A stretch of DNA of 64,000 nucleotides from an uncultured Clostridia bacterium (GCA_947595635.1 CANQEU010000005.1:1-64000); one strand, 5' to 3'; counted from the stretch's first letter, positions 50,138 through 60,461 are shown. Program-made: numbers and translations. Notes: generated from the sequence alone by a model not told the origin.

Positions 50138-50584
50138 TTATATCTGCTTTTTAAGCTGCGACGATATTTCTACTGCCGAGCCGCCGTCCCTTGCAACAAT
50201 AAAAATCGTGTCGTCGCCGGCTATCGTCCCCAAAACTCCGTTAATCTCAACAGCGTCCATAGCGGCGCAAACTCCCTGAGCCATTCCACTGACTGTCTTG
50301 ATTACTATCATATTTTCCGCGTAATCGACGGATAAAACCGACGCCGAAAACAGCGTGTTAAAATTTTCGGTAAGACTTGACGGCGACTTTGAAGCGGCGG
50401 TGTATTTGTATTTTCCGTTGTCTGACAGAGTTTTTTGAAGCTTTAGCTCCTTTATGTCCCTTGACACCGTAGCCTGCGTAACGTCAAAGCCGTTTGAACG
50501 CAGATGCTCAAGCAAACCCTCCTGTGTGTTTATATCATAAGCCTTTATAAGCTCAAGAATTTTCATATGTCTTTTTGATTTCAT
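50138..50584 (-). CDS. argR: Arginine repressor
   Basis: MKSKRHMKILELIKAYDINTQEGLLEHLRSNGFDVTQATVSRDIKELKL; GTIAGDDTIFIV. Confidence 0.96.
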   Translation of the reverse strand: MKSKRHMKILELIKAYDINTQEGLLEHLRSNGFDVTQATVSRDIKELKLQKTLSDNGKYKYTAASKSPSSLTENFNTLFSASVLSVDYAENMIVIKTVSGMAQGVCAAMDAVEINGVLGTIAGDDTIFIVARDGGSAVEISSQLKKQI

Positions 50585-50596
50585 ATAATCACTTCC

Positions 50597-51469
50597 TTAT
50601 TCGGTGCGGCGGTTAAGCTTATCGCCAAGAACCTGATAAAAGGTTTTTTCGCTTGTCACTATCAGCCTGACCTTTGCTTCGGCTCTTGATATTTTCACCG
50701 TGTCCCCTTGATACAGCCTTTTAGAGCGCTTGCCGTCGACTGTCAGCAACACCTCGCAGTCGTCGTTGCAGCCGGCGTTTACAGACAGCACCGAATCCGC
50801 CGAAAAAATAACCGGACGGGAAAACAGCGAGTGCGAGCATACCGGCGTAAAAACTATGCAGTCCATAGTCGGCTCGACCACGGGGCCGCCTGCCGAAAGA
50901 GAGTATGCCGTTGAGCCGGTCGGCGTTGAAAATATAAGTCCGTCTGCACGATATGTGCAAATTCTGCGCTCGTTATGTCCCACGGAAAAATCGACTATTC
51001 TTGAAAACGAGCCTCTTGAAACAACAATATCGTTTAAGGCGTAGCAGTCCTCCGACTGACCCTTTGATGAAACGTAGTGCGCCTTAATAAGCATTCTGCT
51101 CTCTGTTTTATAATTGCCTGAGATTATAGCGTCAAGCTTATCCAATTCGTATGGCTCAAGCTGTGCCACAAAGCCTATTCTGCCGAAATTCACGCCGAGA
51201 ACAGGACGGTTTTTTAAAGCGGCGTGCTTTGCGGCGTTTATAATCGTTCCGTCGCCTCCTACGGCGATGACAATATCGCATTTTTCAATCATTTCATCAG
51301 TTTCAACATAATACTCGATTCCGCTGAAGGAAAAAAATTTTTCCTTTTGCTCCGTGCTCATCATAACAACGCCGCCGAGCGACTGTATTCTCTTTATTGC
51401 CTCAGCCGTATATTCGGCCGCGCCGTTTTTTAAAGGATTTAATATTACTGCCGTTTTCAGGGGTCTCAC
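50597..51469 (-). CDS. nadK: NAD kinase
   Basis: VGGDGTIINAAK, GVNFGRIGFVAQ, DGLIFSTPTGSTAYSLSAGGP. Confidence 0.96.
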   Translation of the reverse strand: MRPLKTAVILNPLKNGAAEYTAEAIKRIQSLGGVVMMSTEQKEKFFSFSGIEYYVETDEMIEKCDIVIAVGGDGTIINAAKHAALKNRPVLGVNFGRIGFVAQLEPYELDKLDAIISGNYKTESRMLIKAHYVSSKGQSEDCYALNDIVVSRGSFSRIVDFSVGHNERRICTYRADGLIFSTPTGSTAYSLSAGGPVVEPTMDCIVFTPVCSHSLFSRPVIFSADSVLSVNAGCNDDCEVLLTVDGKRSKRLYQGDTVKISRAEAKVRLIVTSEKTFYQVLGDKLNRRTE

Positions 51470-52284
51470 TCCTTCTTATCAAGCTCAGCGTGCGATTCTT
51501 CGGTAAGCTGCCGCGCTGTTTTTGCCGCGAGCAGCATTGGCTGTTTATCCGTTTTCTCTATATGTATCAGGTACTCTATATTGCCCTCCGGCCCCTTTAT
51601 CGGGGAAAAGTCAAGTCCAAGGACGTTGAATCCGTTTTCAAGGCAAAAGTCCCTTATTTCTTCTATTACCCTTGTGTGTACCTTCGGGTCGCGAACTACG
51701 CCCTTTTTCCCCACGTTTTCACGTCCTGCCTCAAACTGAGGCTTTATAAGGCACACAGCCGTTCCGCCGTTCTTTAAAAACTGCCTTGCAACCGGAAGCA
51801 CCAGCCTGAGCGATATAAACGAAACGTCAACGCTGAAAAAATCAATCTCGTCCGGAATCTGCTCCGCTTTCAAGTAGCGAATGTTCTGCCTTTCCAGATT
51901 AACCACCCGCTCGTCGTTTCTAAGACGCCAGTCAAGCTGGCCGTAGCCCACGTCGACAGAATAAACCTTTGCGGCGCCGTTTTGAAGCATACAGTCAGTA
52001 AAGCCGCCGGTTGACGCGCCTATATCCATTGCAACGCAACCGTCAAGCCTGAGCCCGAAGGAGTCGATTGCCTTTTCAAGCTTAAAGCCGCCCCGGCTTA
52101 CATATTTTGGCGCGGACGCGCGAACCTCAAGCACAACGCTTGCGGGATACGCCGCCCCCGGTTTATCCGCCTTCTGATTATCGGCATAAACAAGTCCTGC
52201 CATTATATATGCCCTTGCCTTTTCTCGGCTTGGGGCATAGCCTCGCTCAAAAACAAGAGCGTCAAGTCTTTTTTTCTCTGCCAA
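51466..52284 (-). CDS. tlyA: TlyA family rRNA methyltransferase/hemolysin
   Basis: S4 domain plus MDIGASTGGFTDCMLQNGA; likely TTG start 52284 with SD CGGAGG overlapping the dxs end. Confidence 0.93.
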   Translation of the reverse strand: MAEKKRLDALVFERGYAPSREKARAYIMAGLVYADNQKADKPGAAYPASVVLEVRASAPKYVSRGGFKLEKAIDSFGLRLDGCVAMDIGASTGGFTDCMLQNGAAKVYSVDVGYGQLDWRLRNDERVVNLERQNIRYLKAEQIPDEIDFFSVDVSFISLRLVLPVARQFLKNGGTAVCLIKPQFEAGRENVGKKGVVRDPKVHTRVIEEIRDFCLENGFNVLGLDFSPIKGPEGNIEYLIHIEKTDKQPMLLAAKTARQLTEESHAELDKKE

Positions 52285-54154
52285 AATCACACCTCCGAAG
52301 CGCGCCGAGGATATTATTATACATTGAATTTTCGTCAAGATTGAGCTTTTCAAGCGTTCTTTCAACCTCTGCCTGGGCGACAAATTCATCGTTTATTGCC
52401 ATTAATGAAAAGCTGCCGCGATATCCGCATTCTTCAAGCATACACAAAAAGCCTTCCCCGACTCCGCCTGTCTTCATACCCTCCTCAAAAAAGAGGATAC
52501 TGCTGTATTCACAAGCAGTCTTTACAGCCTCAATATCTATCGGCTTTATGCAGTTAAGCTTTAAAACACACGCCTTTTCACCGTCTTTTTTCAAGCGTTC
52601 AAGAGCTCTGCAGGCATTTGAAAACAGCCTGCCGTAAGTAATAACAAGCACCCTGCCGTCCCTGTCGCCGTATAAATCAAACGACTTAAACGAGCTGCTG
52701 TAATCAAGCGGCTTGTACGGCTGTCCTCCCTTTGGGTAACGAACCGCCACAACGCAGCTTTCGTTATTTATCGCTGAATAAAGCGCGTATTCAAGCTCAT
52801 CAAAATAGCATGGACTGTAAATTTTTACATTTGGAACTGAATTTAACAGCGCAACGTCAAAAACGCCCTGATGCGTTTCGCCGTCCGTTCCGACAACTCC
52901 GGCTCTGTCAATAGCGAGAACCATATGGACTTTCTGCATTGCGGCGTCGTGTATTATCTGGTCAACGCTGCGCTGCATAAAGGTTGAATACACCGCAAAA
53001 ACAGGTATCATTCCCTGCACGGAAAGTCCGCTGGCAAATGTGACCGCGTGCTCCTCCGCAATACCAACGTCAAAAAATCTGTCCTTATGACTTTTTGAAA
53101 ACTTTACCAATCCCGTTCCCGTTGCCATTGCAGCCGTTATTGCGCATATATTTTTGTTTTCATATGCCATATCGGAAAGAAGATCGCCGAAAACACTTGA
53201 AAAGTCGCGGCTTGAGCTTATTTTTTCGCCTGTATCTATATCGAAGCCGCCGAGTCCGTGGAAGCCCTTGGGGTCGTTTTCGGCAAAGGAATATCCCTTT
53301 CCCTTTGTGGTGACCGCGTGAACCAAAACAGGACGGTTGACATTTTTCGCGGCGACAAAAGCCTTTTCAAGCTCCTGTATATTGTGACCGTCTACAGGCC
53401 CGTAATAAACAAATCCCATATCGTCAAACAGGGTGCGCTTATAAACAAGATTTCTCACCCTTGATTTTGAGCTTTTTAAAAGCCTTCTTATCGGATTGCC
53501 GAGAACAGGCAGCTTTATAAGCCCACGCTCAACTCTTGTTTTTAATCTTAAGTATTTCAGGTTTGTTCTTATTCCGCCAAGGTATCTTGCAAGTGCGCCG
53601 ACATTTCGGGAAATTGACATTTTATTGTCGTTGAGAACTATTATGAAATTAGATTTTGACTTGCCGGCATTGTTAAGCCCTTCAAACGCAAGTCCGCCTG
53701 TGAGCGCGCCGTCGCCGATAATCGCGACCGTTTTGCCGTCGTCGCCGTTTATCTGCTTGGCTACGGCTATGCCGTATGCTGCTGAAACAGAGGTGCTGCT
53801 GTGACCGGCATTAAATGCGTCATATTTGCTTTCCTCCCGTTTTGGAAAGCCGGATATACCGTCCTCGGTTCTAATTGAATATATATCCTTAAGTCTTCCT
53901 GTGAGTATTTTATGAGTATAGCTTTGGTGTCCCACGTCCCACACAAGACTGTCGTTATCGTTATTAAAAACCCTGTGCAGAGCAACCGTAAGCTCGACCG
54001 TGCCGAGGTTAGAGGCGAGATGTCCGCCGTTTTTTGAAACAACGCTTACTATTATCTCCCTTATTTCCTCGCAAAGCCTTTCAAGCTCCTGCTCGCTCAG
54101 GTCATTAAGATCCTTTGGGGAACTTATTTGTTCCACAACAGACTTATCGTTCAT
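52262..54154 (-). CDS. dxs: 1-deoxy-D-xylulose-5-phosphate synthase
   Basis: GGHLASNLGTVELTVALHRVF, GDGALTGGLAFEGLNNAG, DRAGVVGTDGETHQGVFD. Confidence 0.97.
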   Translation of the reverse strand: MNDKSVVEQISSPKDLNDLSEQELERLCEEIREIIVSVVSKNGGHLASNLGTVELTVALHRVFNNDNDSLVWDVGHQSYTHKILTGRLKDIYSIRTEDGISGFPKREESKYDAFNAGHSSTSVSAAYGIAVAKQINGDDGKTVAIIGDGALTGGLAFEGLNNAGKSKSNFIIVLNDNKMSISRNVGALARYLGGIRTNLKYLRLKTRVERGLIKLPVLGNPIRRLLKSSKSRVRNLVYKRTLFDDMGFVYYGPVDGHNIQELEKAFVAAKNVNRPVLVHAVTTKGKGYSFAENDPKGFHGLGGFDIDTGEKISSSRDFSSVFGDLLSDMAYENKNICAITAAMATGTGLVKFSKSHKDRFFDVGIAEEHAVTFASGLSVQGMIPVFAVYSTFMQRSVDQIIHDAAMQKVHMVLAIDRAGVVGTDGETHQGVFDVALLNSVPNVKIYSPCYFDELEYALYSAINNESCVVAVRYPKGGQPYKPLDYSSSFKSFDLYGDRDGRVLVITYGRLFSNACRALERLKKDGEKACVLKLNCIKPIDIEAVKTACEYSSILFFEEGMKTGGVGEGFLCMLEECGYRGSFSLMAINDEFVAQAEVERTLEKLNLDENSMYNNILGALRRCDFGREKKT

Positions 54155-54279
54155 TTTATTCTATCCTTTGTAATCGCATACCGTAATATTGATATGTCAT
54201 TTATTTTCCCATCACTGTTACCCTGTTCAGGTTTGAAAACAAAAAGCCTCTGCCTTTTGTTTATCGGTCGCCGATATGC

Positions 54280-55158
54280 TTATTTACTGCGAACGGCAAG
54301 CGAAAGCGCAAGCTCCTCAAGCCGCCCCTTTTCACCGTCAAACGCCTCAAGGCTTTTTACCGCCCTTTTTGTAAGCTCGTCTACAAGCTCTCGGCATTTA
54401 TTTACCCCCATAAGCGACACATAGGTAGCCTTTTCCTGAGTTTTGTCGCTGCCGACAGGCTTGCCGAGCTCATCTGTTGTTGAAACAACGTCGAGTATGT
54501 CGTCTACTATCTGAAAAGCAAGACCAATGCTTTCACCGTAATTCTCAGCGGCATCAAGCTTCTTGCTGTCGTATGCTCCTGCCGATATGCACCCGGCAAG
54601 GCAGGCAGCCTTAATAAGACAGCCTGTCTTTTTTTTGTCCATTATTTCAAGCCGTTCAAGCTTTGGCGGCTTTCCCTCGCTTTCAAGGTCTATTATCTGT
54701 CCGCCTATCATTCCGTGAGCGCCTGAATATTCCGCTATAAGCTCGGCGCATTTCGCTCTTTTTACGGCGTTTTGGGAATTCAATCCGTCAAAGACCGTTT
54801 TAAAGGCAAGCGTGAGCAAAGCGTCGCCTGCCAAAAGCGCAACGCTCTCGCCGAAGCGCTTATGATTCGACGGTCTTCCCCTTCTTATGTCGTCGTCGTC
54901 CATACACGGCAAATCATCGTGTATGAGCGAATATGTGTGTATCATCTCAAGCGCGCAGGCAACCGGCAGCGCCTCGCCGTCCGCTCCGCCGTTTATTCTT
55001 GAAAACTCAAGCACAAGCCTTGGGCGTATTCTTTTGCCGCCTGCCATAAGGCTGTACCGCATTGAATCCGCAACGCTTTTTTCAAGGCAGTCGCCGCTTG
55101 GCAGGTAGCCGTCAAGCGCCTGCTCGATAAGTTTTACATCATTGCTGCTCAACTTCAT
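54280..55158 (-). CDS. ispA: Polyprenyl synthetase (farnesyl diphosphate synthase type)
   Basis: LIHDDLPCMDDDDIRRGRPSNHKRFGE, FQIVDDILD. Confidence 0.95.
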   Translation of the reverse strand: MKLSSNDVKLIEQALDGYLPSGDCLEKSVADSMRYSLMAGGKRIRPRLVLEFSRINGGADGEALPVACALEMIHTYSLIHDDLPCMDDDDIRRGRPSNHKRFGESVALLAGDALLTLAFKTVFDGLNSQNAVKRAKCAELIAEYSGAHGMIGGQIIDLESEGKPPKLERLEIMDKKKTGCLIKAACLAGCISAGAYDSKKLDAAENYGESIGLAFQIVDDILDVVSTTDELGKPVGSDKTQEKATYVSLMGVNKCRELVDELTKRAVKSLEAFDGEKGRLEELALSLAVRSK

Positions 55159-55345
55159 TTCCCACCTTTATTTCCGTTATTTTCTGCTTTGCGCTTTCAA
55201 GCTTTTTATAGCAGACGCCGGTGAGCTCGGTTCCCTCCTCAAAAAGCTTTAGAGCCTCGTCCAGAGATGCCTGACCCTTTTCAAGCACATCGACTATTTC
55301 ATCTATTCTGCGCATTGCGTCTTCGTATGATATTTCCTTATCCAT
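55139..55345 (-). CDS. xseB: Exodeoxyribonuclease VII small subunit
   Basis: YEDAMRRIDEIVDVLEKGQASLDEALKLFEEGTEL; synteny with xseA. Confidence 0.94.
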   Translation of the reverse strand: MDKEISYEDAMRRIDEIVDVLEKGQASLDEALKLFEEGTELTGVCYKKLESAKQKITEIKVGNEVEQQ

Positions 55346-56537
55346 TGATTTCCTCCGCTTTACAGTCTATTGAACCGTCTTGTAATATTATTTTCATTTT
55401 ATCTCCGATTTTGACATCAGCCACGGTTTTGACGGTTTTGCCGTCCTTTAACGGCATGGCATAGCCTCTTGAAAGGATACCGAGCGGACTTAGATGAGAT
55501 AAAGCCGCCGCCGCATATTTTATAAGCTCTTCCTTTTTTTCTATATATCTCTCGGTTGCCGTCTTAAAGCGCTGCGCACGGTTATCAATGTCAAGCGCCT
55601 TGTCGGCGATGTATCCTTCAGGCGAGAATAAAATTCCCCTTTTGAGCTCATCAATTTTTTCAAAGCCGCTTTCAACATTGCTAAGCGCAAGCTGAGCCAT
55701 ATACTGCGACTTTTGCTTTAGAACCGCCAAAAGCTCCTGTCTGTCTGGAACGGCAAGCTCTGCCGCCGCCGACGGTGTGGGAGCGCGCATATCCGATACA
55801 AAGTCGCAAATAGTATAGTCTGTTTCGTGACCCACAGCCGATATTATCGGTGTGGCGCAGGCAAAAACCGCGCGTGCAAGCGATTCATCGTTAAATGCGC
55901 TAAGATCCTCGGCTGAGCCTCCGCCCCTGCCGATTATTATTACGTCGGCAAGTCCGTTTTTATCAAGATATTCTACACCGCCGGCAAGCTGCCCTGGCGC
56001 GCTTTCTCCCTGAACCGTCGCAGGATACAAAATTATTTCGGCGCACGGATACCTTCGGGATATTATATTTTCTATATCTCTCCTTGCGGCTCCGGTAGGC
56101 GAGGTTACTACCCCTATCTTTTTAGGATACCTCGGAAGCTGCTTTTTGTGCTCCGCAGAAAACAAGCCCTCCTCTTCAAGTCTGCCCTTGAGCTGTTCAA
56201 AGGCAACATAAAGCGCTCCCGCGCCGTCAGGCTGCATATCCTCCGCGTAAAGCTGGTACTGTCCGCTCGGCTCATATACCGAGATCCCGCCCCTGATTAT
56301 TACCCTCATACCATCTGAGGGCTCAAAGCGCAGTCTTGCCGCCGAGGAGGAAAACATAACGCATTTTATTGCCGCCCTGTCGTCCTTAAGCGAAAAATAA
56401 AGATGTCCGGATTTATAATGTCTTGTAAAATTCGACAGCTCTCCGCTTATGAGAAGCGACCTCAGTCTTTGGTCGCCGTCTATCATTGATTTTATATAAA
56501 AATTTATTTGCGAAACGCTTAATATTCCAATATCCAT
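55338..56537 (-). CDS. xseA: Exodeoxyribonuclease VII large subunit
   Basis: OB-fold N-terminus, GVVTSPTGAARRDIENII, IIGRGGGSAEDLSAFNDE; start ATG 56537. Confidence 0.96.
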   Translation of the reverse strand: MDIGILSVSQINFYIKSMIDGDQRLRSLLISGELSNFTRHYKSGHLYFSLKDDRAAIKCVMFSSSAARLRFEPSDGMRVIIRGGISVYEPSGQYQLYAEDMQPDGAGALYVAFEQLKGRLEEEGLFSAEHKKQLPRYPKKIGVVTSPTGAARRDIENIISRRYPCAEIILYPATVQGESAPGQLAGGVEYLDKNGLADVIIIGRGGGSAEDLSAFNDESLARAVFACATPIISAVGHETDYTICDFVSDMRAPTPSAAAELAVPDRQELLAVLKQKSQYMAQLALSNVESGFEKIDELKRGILFSPEGYIADKALDIDNRAQRFKTATERYIEKKEELIKYAAAALSHLSPLGILSRGYAMPLKDGKTVKTVADVKIGDKMKIILQDGSIDCKAEEING

Positions 56538-56541
56538 ACCA

Positions 56542-57480
56542 TTACCCCCTGTTATCGGCAAGATATGTTAAATACGCGATTCCTGCCGCGTTATCGCAGG
56601 AAAATTCGGGCCGGGCAAAACGGCATTCAAGCTCACGGCTTAAATCGCTCTTTATAATAGAATCGCTCATTACGCCCCCCGCGAACAGCAAAGGCATATC
56701 GCCGTATTTTTTCAAAAGCAGTCTGCTCATCTCAAGCAGTACGCAGCCGATATATTTAAGGCAATAAAGGGCTGTATCCTCCTTGCTTTCGCCGTTTTCA
56801 AGCATTCTTTTGCATTGATTTTCAACGCCCGATAAACAGCAGTTTTCACCCTTTATGGCAGGTCTGAATTTAAATTTTGCGCTGCTTTTAAGCGCAAGCT
56901 CCTCCAATGCTTTGCCGCAGGGAAAATCAAGTCCGAGCATCAGCCCAGTTCTGTCTATTACCTGACCGGCGTTTAAATCAAGGGTTTCGGCAATTATTTC
57001 GGTCTTAAATATTTTTTCTCTGTCCGGCGTTACAAGCACTGCCTCCGTCGTTCCGCCGGAAATATGAAAGGCAATAAAGCGTTTGTTCAGCAGGGTCATA
57101 TCCTTGCAAGAATATACCGCGGCGGCTATATGTCCCTGCTGATGGGAAAACGCATACAGCGGAACATTCAAGAGCTTTGCCGCTATTTTAGCCGAGCCGC
57201 TGCCCACCGTAAAGCACGGCATATATGAGCCTTCAACGCTCCTTGGCGAAAAGGAAGCACCGACAGCAGATATATGGAGTCCGCTTAAATCAAGGGATTC
57301 CACCGCCTTGAAAAGCTGCGCCGTATGCAGGAACACAGCGTCGCTTTGGCGCAGACCTGCCTGACCGCTTTTTACAGGAAGCGGTATTTTGCTTTGCTGT
57401 ATTTCTCCGTCCGTATAAACTGCGGCAGAGGTCGTGTAGTTGCTCGTGTCAAACGCAAGATAGGTTTTACTCATCGTCAT
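56542..57480 (-). CDS. Kae1/TsaD-like ASKHA family protein (divergent paralog)
   Basis: LAFDTSNYTTSAAV, FSHQQGHIAAAV (HxxxH), HISGGTTEAVLV, LLFAGGVMSD. Confidence 0.85.
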   Translation of the reverse strand: MTMSKTYLAFDTSNYTTSAAVYTDGEIQQSKIPLPVKSGQAGLRQSDAVFLHTAQLFKAVESLDLSGLHISAVGASFSPRSVEGSYMPCFTVGSGSAKIAAKLLNVPLYAFSHQQGHIAAAVYSCKDMTLLNKRFIAFHISGGTTEAVLVTPDREKIFKTEIIAETLDLNAGQVIDRTGLMLGLDFPCGKALEELALKSSAKFKFRPAIKGENCCLSGVENQCKRMLENGESKEDTALYCLKYIGCVLLEMSRLLLKKYGDMPLLFAGGVMSDSIIKSDLSRELECRFARPEFSCDNAAGIAYLTYLADNRG

Positions 57481-57928
57481 TCACGCCATTTGATGCGTTT
57501 TTCGCGCCGTTTGCGCAAAATTCATCCGCAACGCTGCCGAGAACGCCGTTTATAAAGGACGCGTCCTCATCGGTAGCATATTTTTTGGCAAGGCGCACCG
57601 CGTCGTTTATTATAACTCCTACGGGATTTTCCGCCTTTGTGCTTTCAATATCGAACACAAGCTGATATACCGAAAGGCGCAAAAGTGTTTTTGACACCTT
57701 AGGTATCCTTGAGAGCCTCCAGTTTTTAAGATGACGTGATATTATCTCGTCGCATTCCGAAAGCTTTTCGGCGCAGCCCCTTGCGAGCCTGCACGCGAAA
57801 TCGAGAGGCTCATCCTCTTCCGCGAACGCCTCTATAATTTCATCAAGCGAATCCTGTGAAAGCTCGGCGCTGAAGCATAAAAAGAACGCCTGCTCTCTCG
57901 CCTTTATTATGTTGCTGTCAAAAACCAT
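57467..57928 (-). CDS. nusB: Transcription antitermination factor NusB
   Basis: KAREQAFFLCFSAEL...LRLSVYQLVFD..VIINDAVRLAKKYATDEDASFINGVLGSV; start ATG 57928. Confidence 0.93.
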   Translation of the reverse strand: MVFDSNIIKAREQAFFLCFSAELSQDSLDEIIEAFAEEDEPLDFACRLARGCAEKLSECDEIISRHLKNWRLSRIPKVSKTLLRLSVYQLVFDIESTKAENPVGVIINDAVRLAKKYATDEDASFINGVLGSVADEFCANGAKNASNGVNDDE

Positions 57929-58218
57929 TTTTATTTTCGTCCCCTTGCGTGTTATTCTTATAATTATACCATAAATTTGCATATAATCAATCTTTAAAAG
58001 AATTTTTTGTGCTGAAGCATACGAAAAAAGGAATAAATATGAGCTTGGCGATAAATCCGTTTTTGAAGAAGCGCCAAAGGCGGCAGACTTAACGTCCCAC
58101 GCAGGCGTAAAATAAGCAAGTCTGCTACTGTGAAATTAAAATAATGAGCCGCGTTTAATGATAAATATTAATTTTTCTTAATTTCCTGCCAATTAAGGCG
58201 GCTAATTATTTATTTAGG

Positions 58219-58248
58219 TTGAATTTACATGTGCAAAAATGATATAAT
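58219..58248 (+). promoter_or_regulatory. Sigma-A type promoter for CPBP protease gene
   Basis: TTGAAT-18-TATAAT. Confidence 0.55.
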
Positions 58249-58285
58249 TATTTTTAACATCAAATTTAATCAGCGGAGAAAAAAT

Positions 58286-59518
58286 ATGAACGAAAACAAC
58301 GCCTTTACTCAAAGAAACGCCGCTTTACGGTATTCGCAAAACCAAAACGGAGAAGCCGAGCCTGTTTACCGCGAATTCGGCAATACGTCCTGTCAAAATC
58401 AGCAGCCTGCTTTTTTGGCAAACAATACATACCACGATAATAATTATGGATATCAGCCAAACGCCGGATACGCCTCGGAATATGGGCAAGGCAATTCATA
58501 TTACGCGCCGCCTTATGTTCCCTCTCCCGAAGAAAAGCGGCGCAGACAGATAAAATATGAAAAGAAGCTTGTAAGACGGCTCGGTAACCGCTCCGGCTGG
58601 GCGATAGTGATAACGATTGCGCTTATGGAGCTTATCGCAACCGGCATAATGTTCTTTTACAACGCAAGCCCAAGCGGCACGGAATATTCCTGTTTTCTTG
58701 AGCTTGCAAACGCGGTCGTTTCGTTTATCGGTATGTTCTGCGGCGGCGTCTTTCTTATTCTGATATCCGACAGAAAAATGAGAGAGGTTATAACATTCAG
58801 CCGCAAAAATAGCAGAAAAAGATGCGCCGCCATGCTCTTTATCGGTTTGTCGGCAATACCTCTGTGCAATTATTTCACACAGATTATTTCAGATAACCTT
58901 TCGTTTATCGGCATTCAGCAAAAATCATACGGAATACAAACCGGCAACGTAGAAATAACATTTTTTTATGTAGCAGTTGAAATACTCTGCACGGCTGTTG
59001 TACCTGCAATAAGCGAGGAATTTCTTTTCAGGGGAGCAATTCTCGGCGTGCTGAAGCCATACGGCGAGGGCTTTGCCATTGCTATGTCAGCGCTCCTTTT
59101 TGGGCTTGTGCACGGGAATTTAACGCAGATACCCTTTGCCGTATTAGGCGGTATTTTCTTTGGATATGTAAGGGTTTACACCGGCTCGCTGATATTCCCG
59201 ATGATACTTCACGCGGCAAACAATCTTTTAAGCGTTGTGCTTGATATTATAAACCTTGCCTGTCCTCAGACGGTATCAGGAACTAACTATAATATTTCCG
59301 ACATTGTAATAAACGTGTATTATCCGATATTACTTATATTTTCATTCGTCCTTCTTGTTCTACTCGCAAAGCGTGACAGCTCGTTTTGCAGACTTGAACG
59401 TCCAAAATCGCTTATTTCAGAAAAGCAAAAGGCGATTTCATATATTGCAAGTCCGGGCTTTATAGTCTTTTTCTGCATGATTATAATAGAAACAATCGCT
59501 AATTACTTCCTATCATAA
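58286..59518 (+). CDS. CPBP family intramembrane metalloprotease with N/Q/Y-rich N-terminal extension
   Basis: AISEEFLFRGAILGVL, FGLVHGN, MILHAANN; start ATG 58286. Confidence 0.9.
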   Translation: MNENNAFTQRNAALRYSQNQNGEAEPVYREFGNTSCQNQQPAFLANNTYHDNNYGYQPNAGYASEYGQGNSYYAPPYVPSPEEKRRRQIKYEKKLVRRLGNRSGWAIVITIALMELIATGIMFFYNASPSGTEYSCFLELANAVVSFIGMFCGGVFLILISDRKMREVITFSRKNSRKRCAAMLFIGLSAIPLCNYFTQIISDNLSFIGIQQKSYGIQTGNVEITFFYVAVEILCTAVVPAISEEFLFRGAILGVLKPYGEGFAIAMSALLFGLVHGNLTQIPFAVLGGIFFGYVRVYTGSLIFPMILHAANNLLSVVLDIINLACPQTVSGTNYNISDIVINVYYPILLIFSFVLLVLLAKRDSSFCRLERPKSLISEKQKAISYIASPGFIVFFCMIIIETIANYFLS

Positions 59519-59525
59519 TAAAGCT

Positions 59526-60002
59526 ATGAACAACAAAAGTGATATGAGCATTGATGAAAAATTTATGGCGCTTGCTCTTGAGCAGGCTAAAACAGCATAT
59601 TCTCTCGGCGAGGTTCCAGTCGGCGCGGTAATTGTGAAGGACGGCGAGGTCGTCGGCGTCGGCTGCAACAGACGGGAAAGTGAAAAAAACGCGCTGATGC
59701 ACGCCGAGCTTGCCGCGATAGACGACGCATGTAAACGTCTTGGCGGCTGGAGGCTTTGGCAGTGCGAGCTTTACGTTACGCTTGAGCCATGCCCCATGTG
59801 CGCCGGAGCGATTATAAACTCCCGTCTAAAAAGACTTATTTACGGTGCGCCCGACTTAAAGGCAGGATCGGTTGACAGCGTAGTAAAAATGTTTGAGCTT
59901 CCGTACAATCACTCGCCGCTTGTTACAAGCGGCGTGCTCAAGGATGAATGTGCCGAGATTATGAAGCGCTTTTTTAAGGAGATGAGAAAGCGCAAGGCTT
60001 AA
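59526..60002 (+). CDS. tadA: tRNA-specific adenosine deaminase
   Basis: HAELAAID, TLEPCPMCAGAIINSRL, GAPDLKAGSV. Confidence 0.96.
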   Translation: MNNKSDMSIDEKFMALALEQAKTAYSLGEVPVGAVIVKDGEVVGVGCNRRESEKNALMHAELAAIDDACKRLGGWRLWQCELYVTLEPCPMCAGAIINSRLKRLIYGAPDLKAGSVDSVVKMFELPYNHSPLVTSGVLKDECAEIMKRFFKEMRKRKA

Positions 60003-60106
60003 AATAAACGCATAAAAAGCAAAACGATTTTAATAAATAAAACCTGTATCAGCCGTCCGATAAGCGAAATACATAGGGCTGCCCGGAGGTAAACGGAGTG
60101 ATTATT

Positions 60107-60316
60107 ATGGATGAAAAAATGATAAAAAGAATAAACGAACTTGCTAAAAAGAAAAAGTCAGAGGGTCTTACCGACATCGAGCTTAAAGAGCAAAAGCAAT
60201 TATATCGACAATATATAGACGAAATGAAAAGCAGTCTGAAGGCTCAGCTTGAAAACACGGACGTTGAAACGCCCGACGGAAAAATAACCCCATTGAGCGA
60301 TTTTAGAAAAAAATAA
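60107..60316 (+). CDS. DUF896/YnzC-like small protein
   Basis: MIKRINELAKKKKSEGLTDIELKEQKQLYRQYIDEMKSSLK. Confidence 0.9.
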   Translation: MDEKMIKRINELAKKKKSEGLTDIELKEQKQLYRQYIDEMKSSLKAQLENTDVETPDGKITPLSDFRKK

Positions 60317-60461
60317 CTCGACAACTGTCGATATTAAAAAATTATCGGGGAAAAGCGCTGAATTTCCCCGAATTTTTTGTGACAAATTGTCAATTTTTTT
60401 ATTGCACCGCCTAAATTATTGTGTTATACTGAGTACACAATAATACAAAGGTCGTGATAAT

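Noticed and set aside
58039-58092. 17-codon ORF (MSLAINPFLKKRQRRQT) with an AAAGGAATAAAT leader upstream of the CPBP gene, overlapping weak hairpins (TTGGCG..CGCCAA; GCAGACTT..AAGTCTGC)
   Set aside because: Too short to support as coding and the hairpins match no riboswitch consensus I recognise; it lies upstream of the CPBP promoter.
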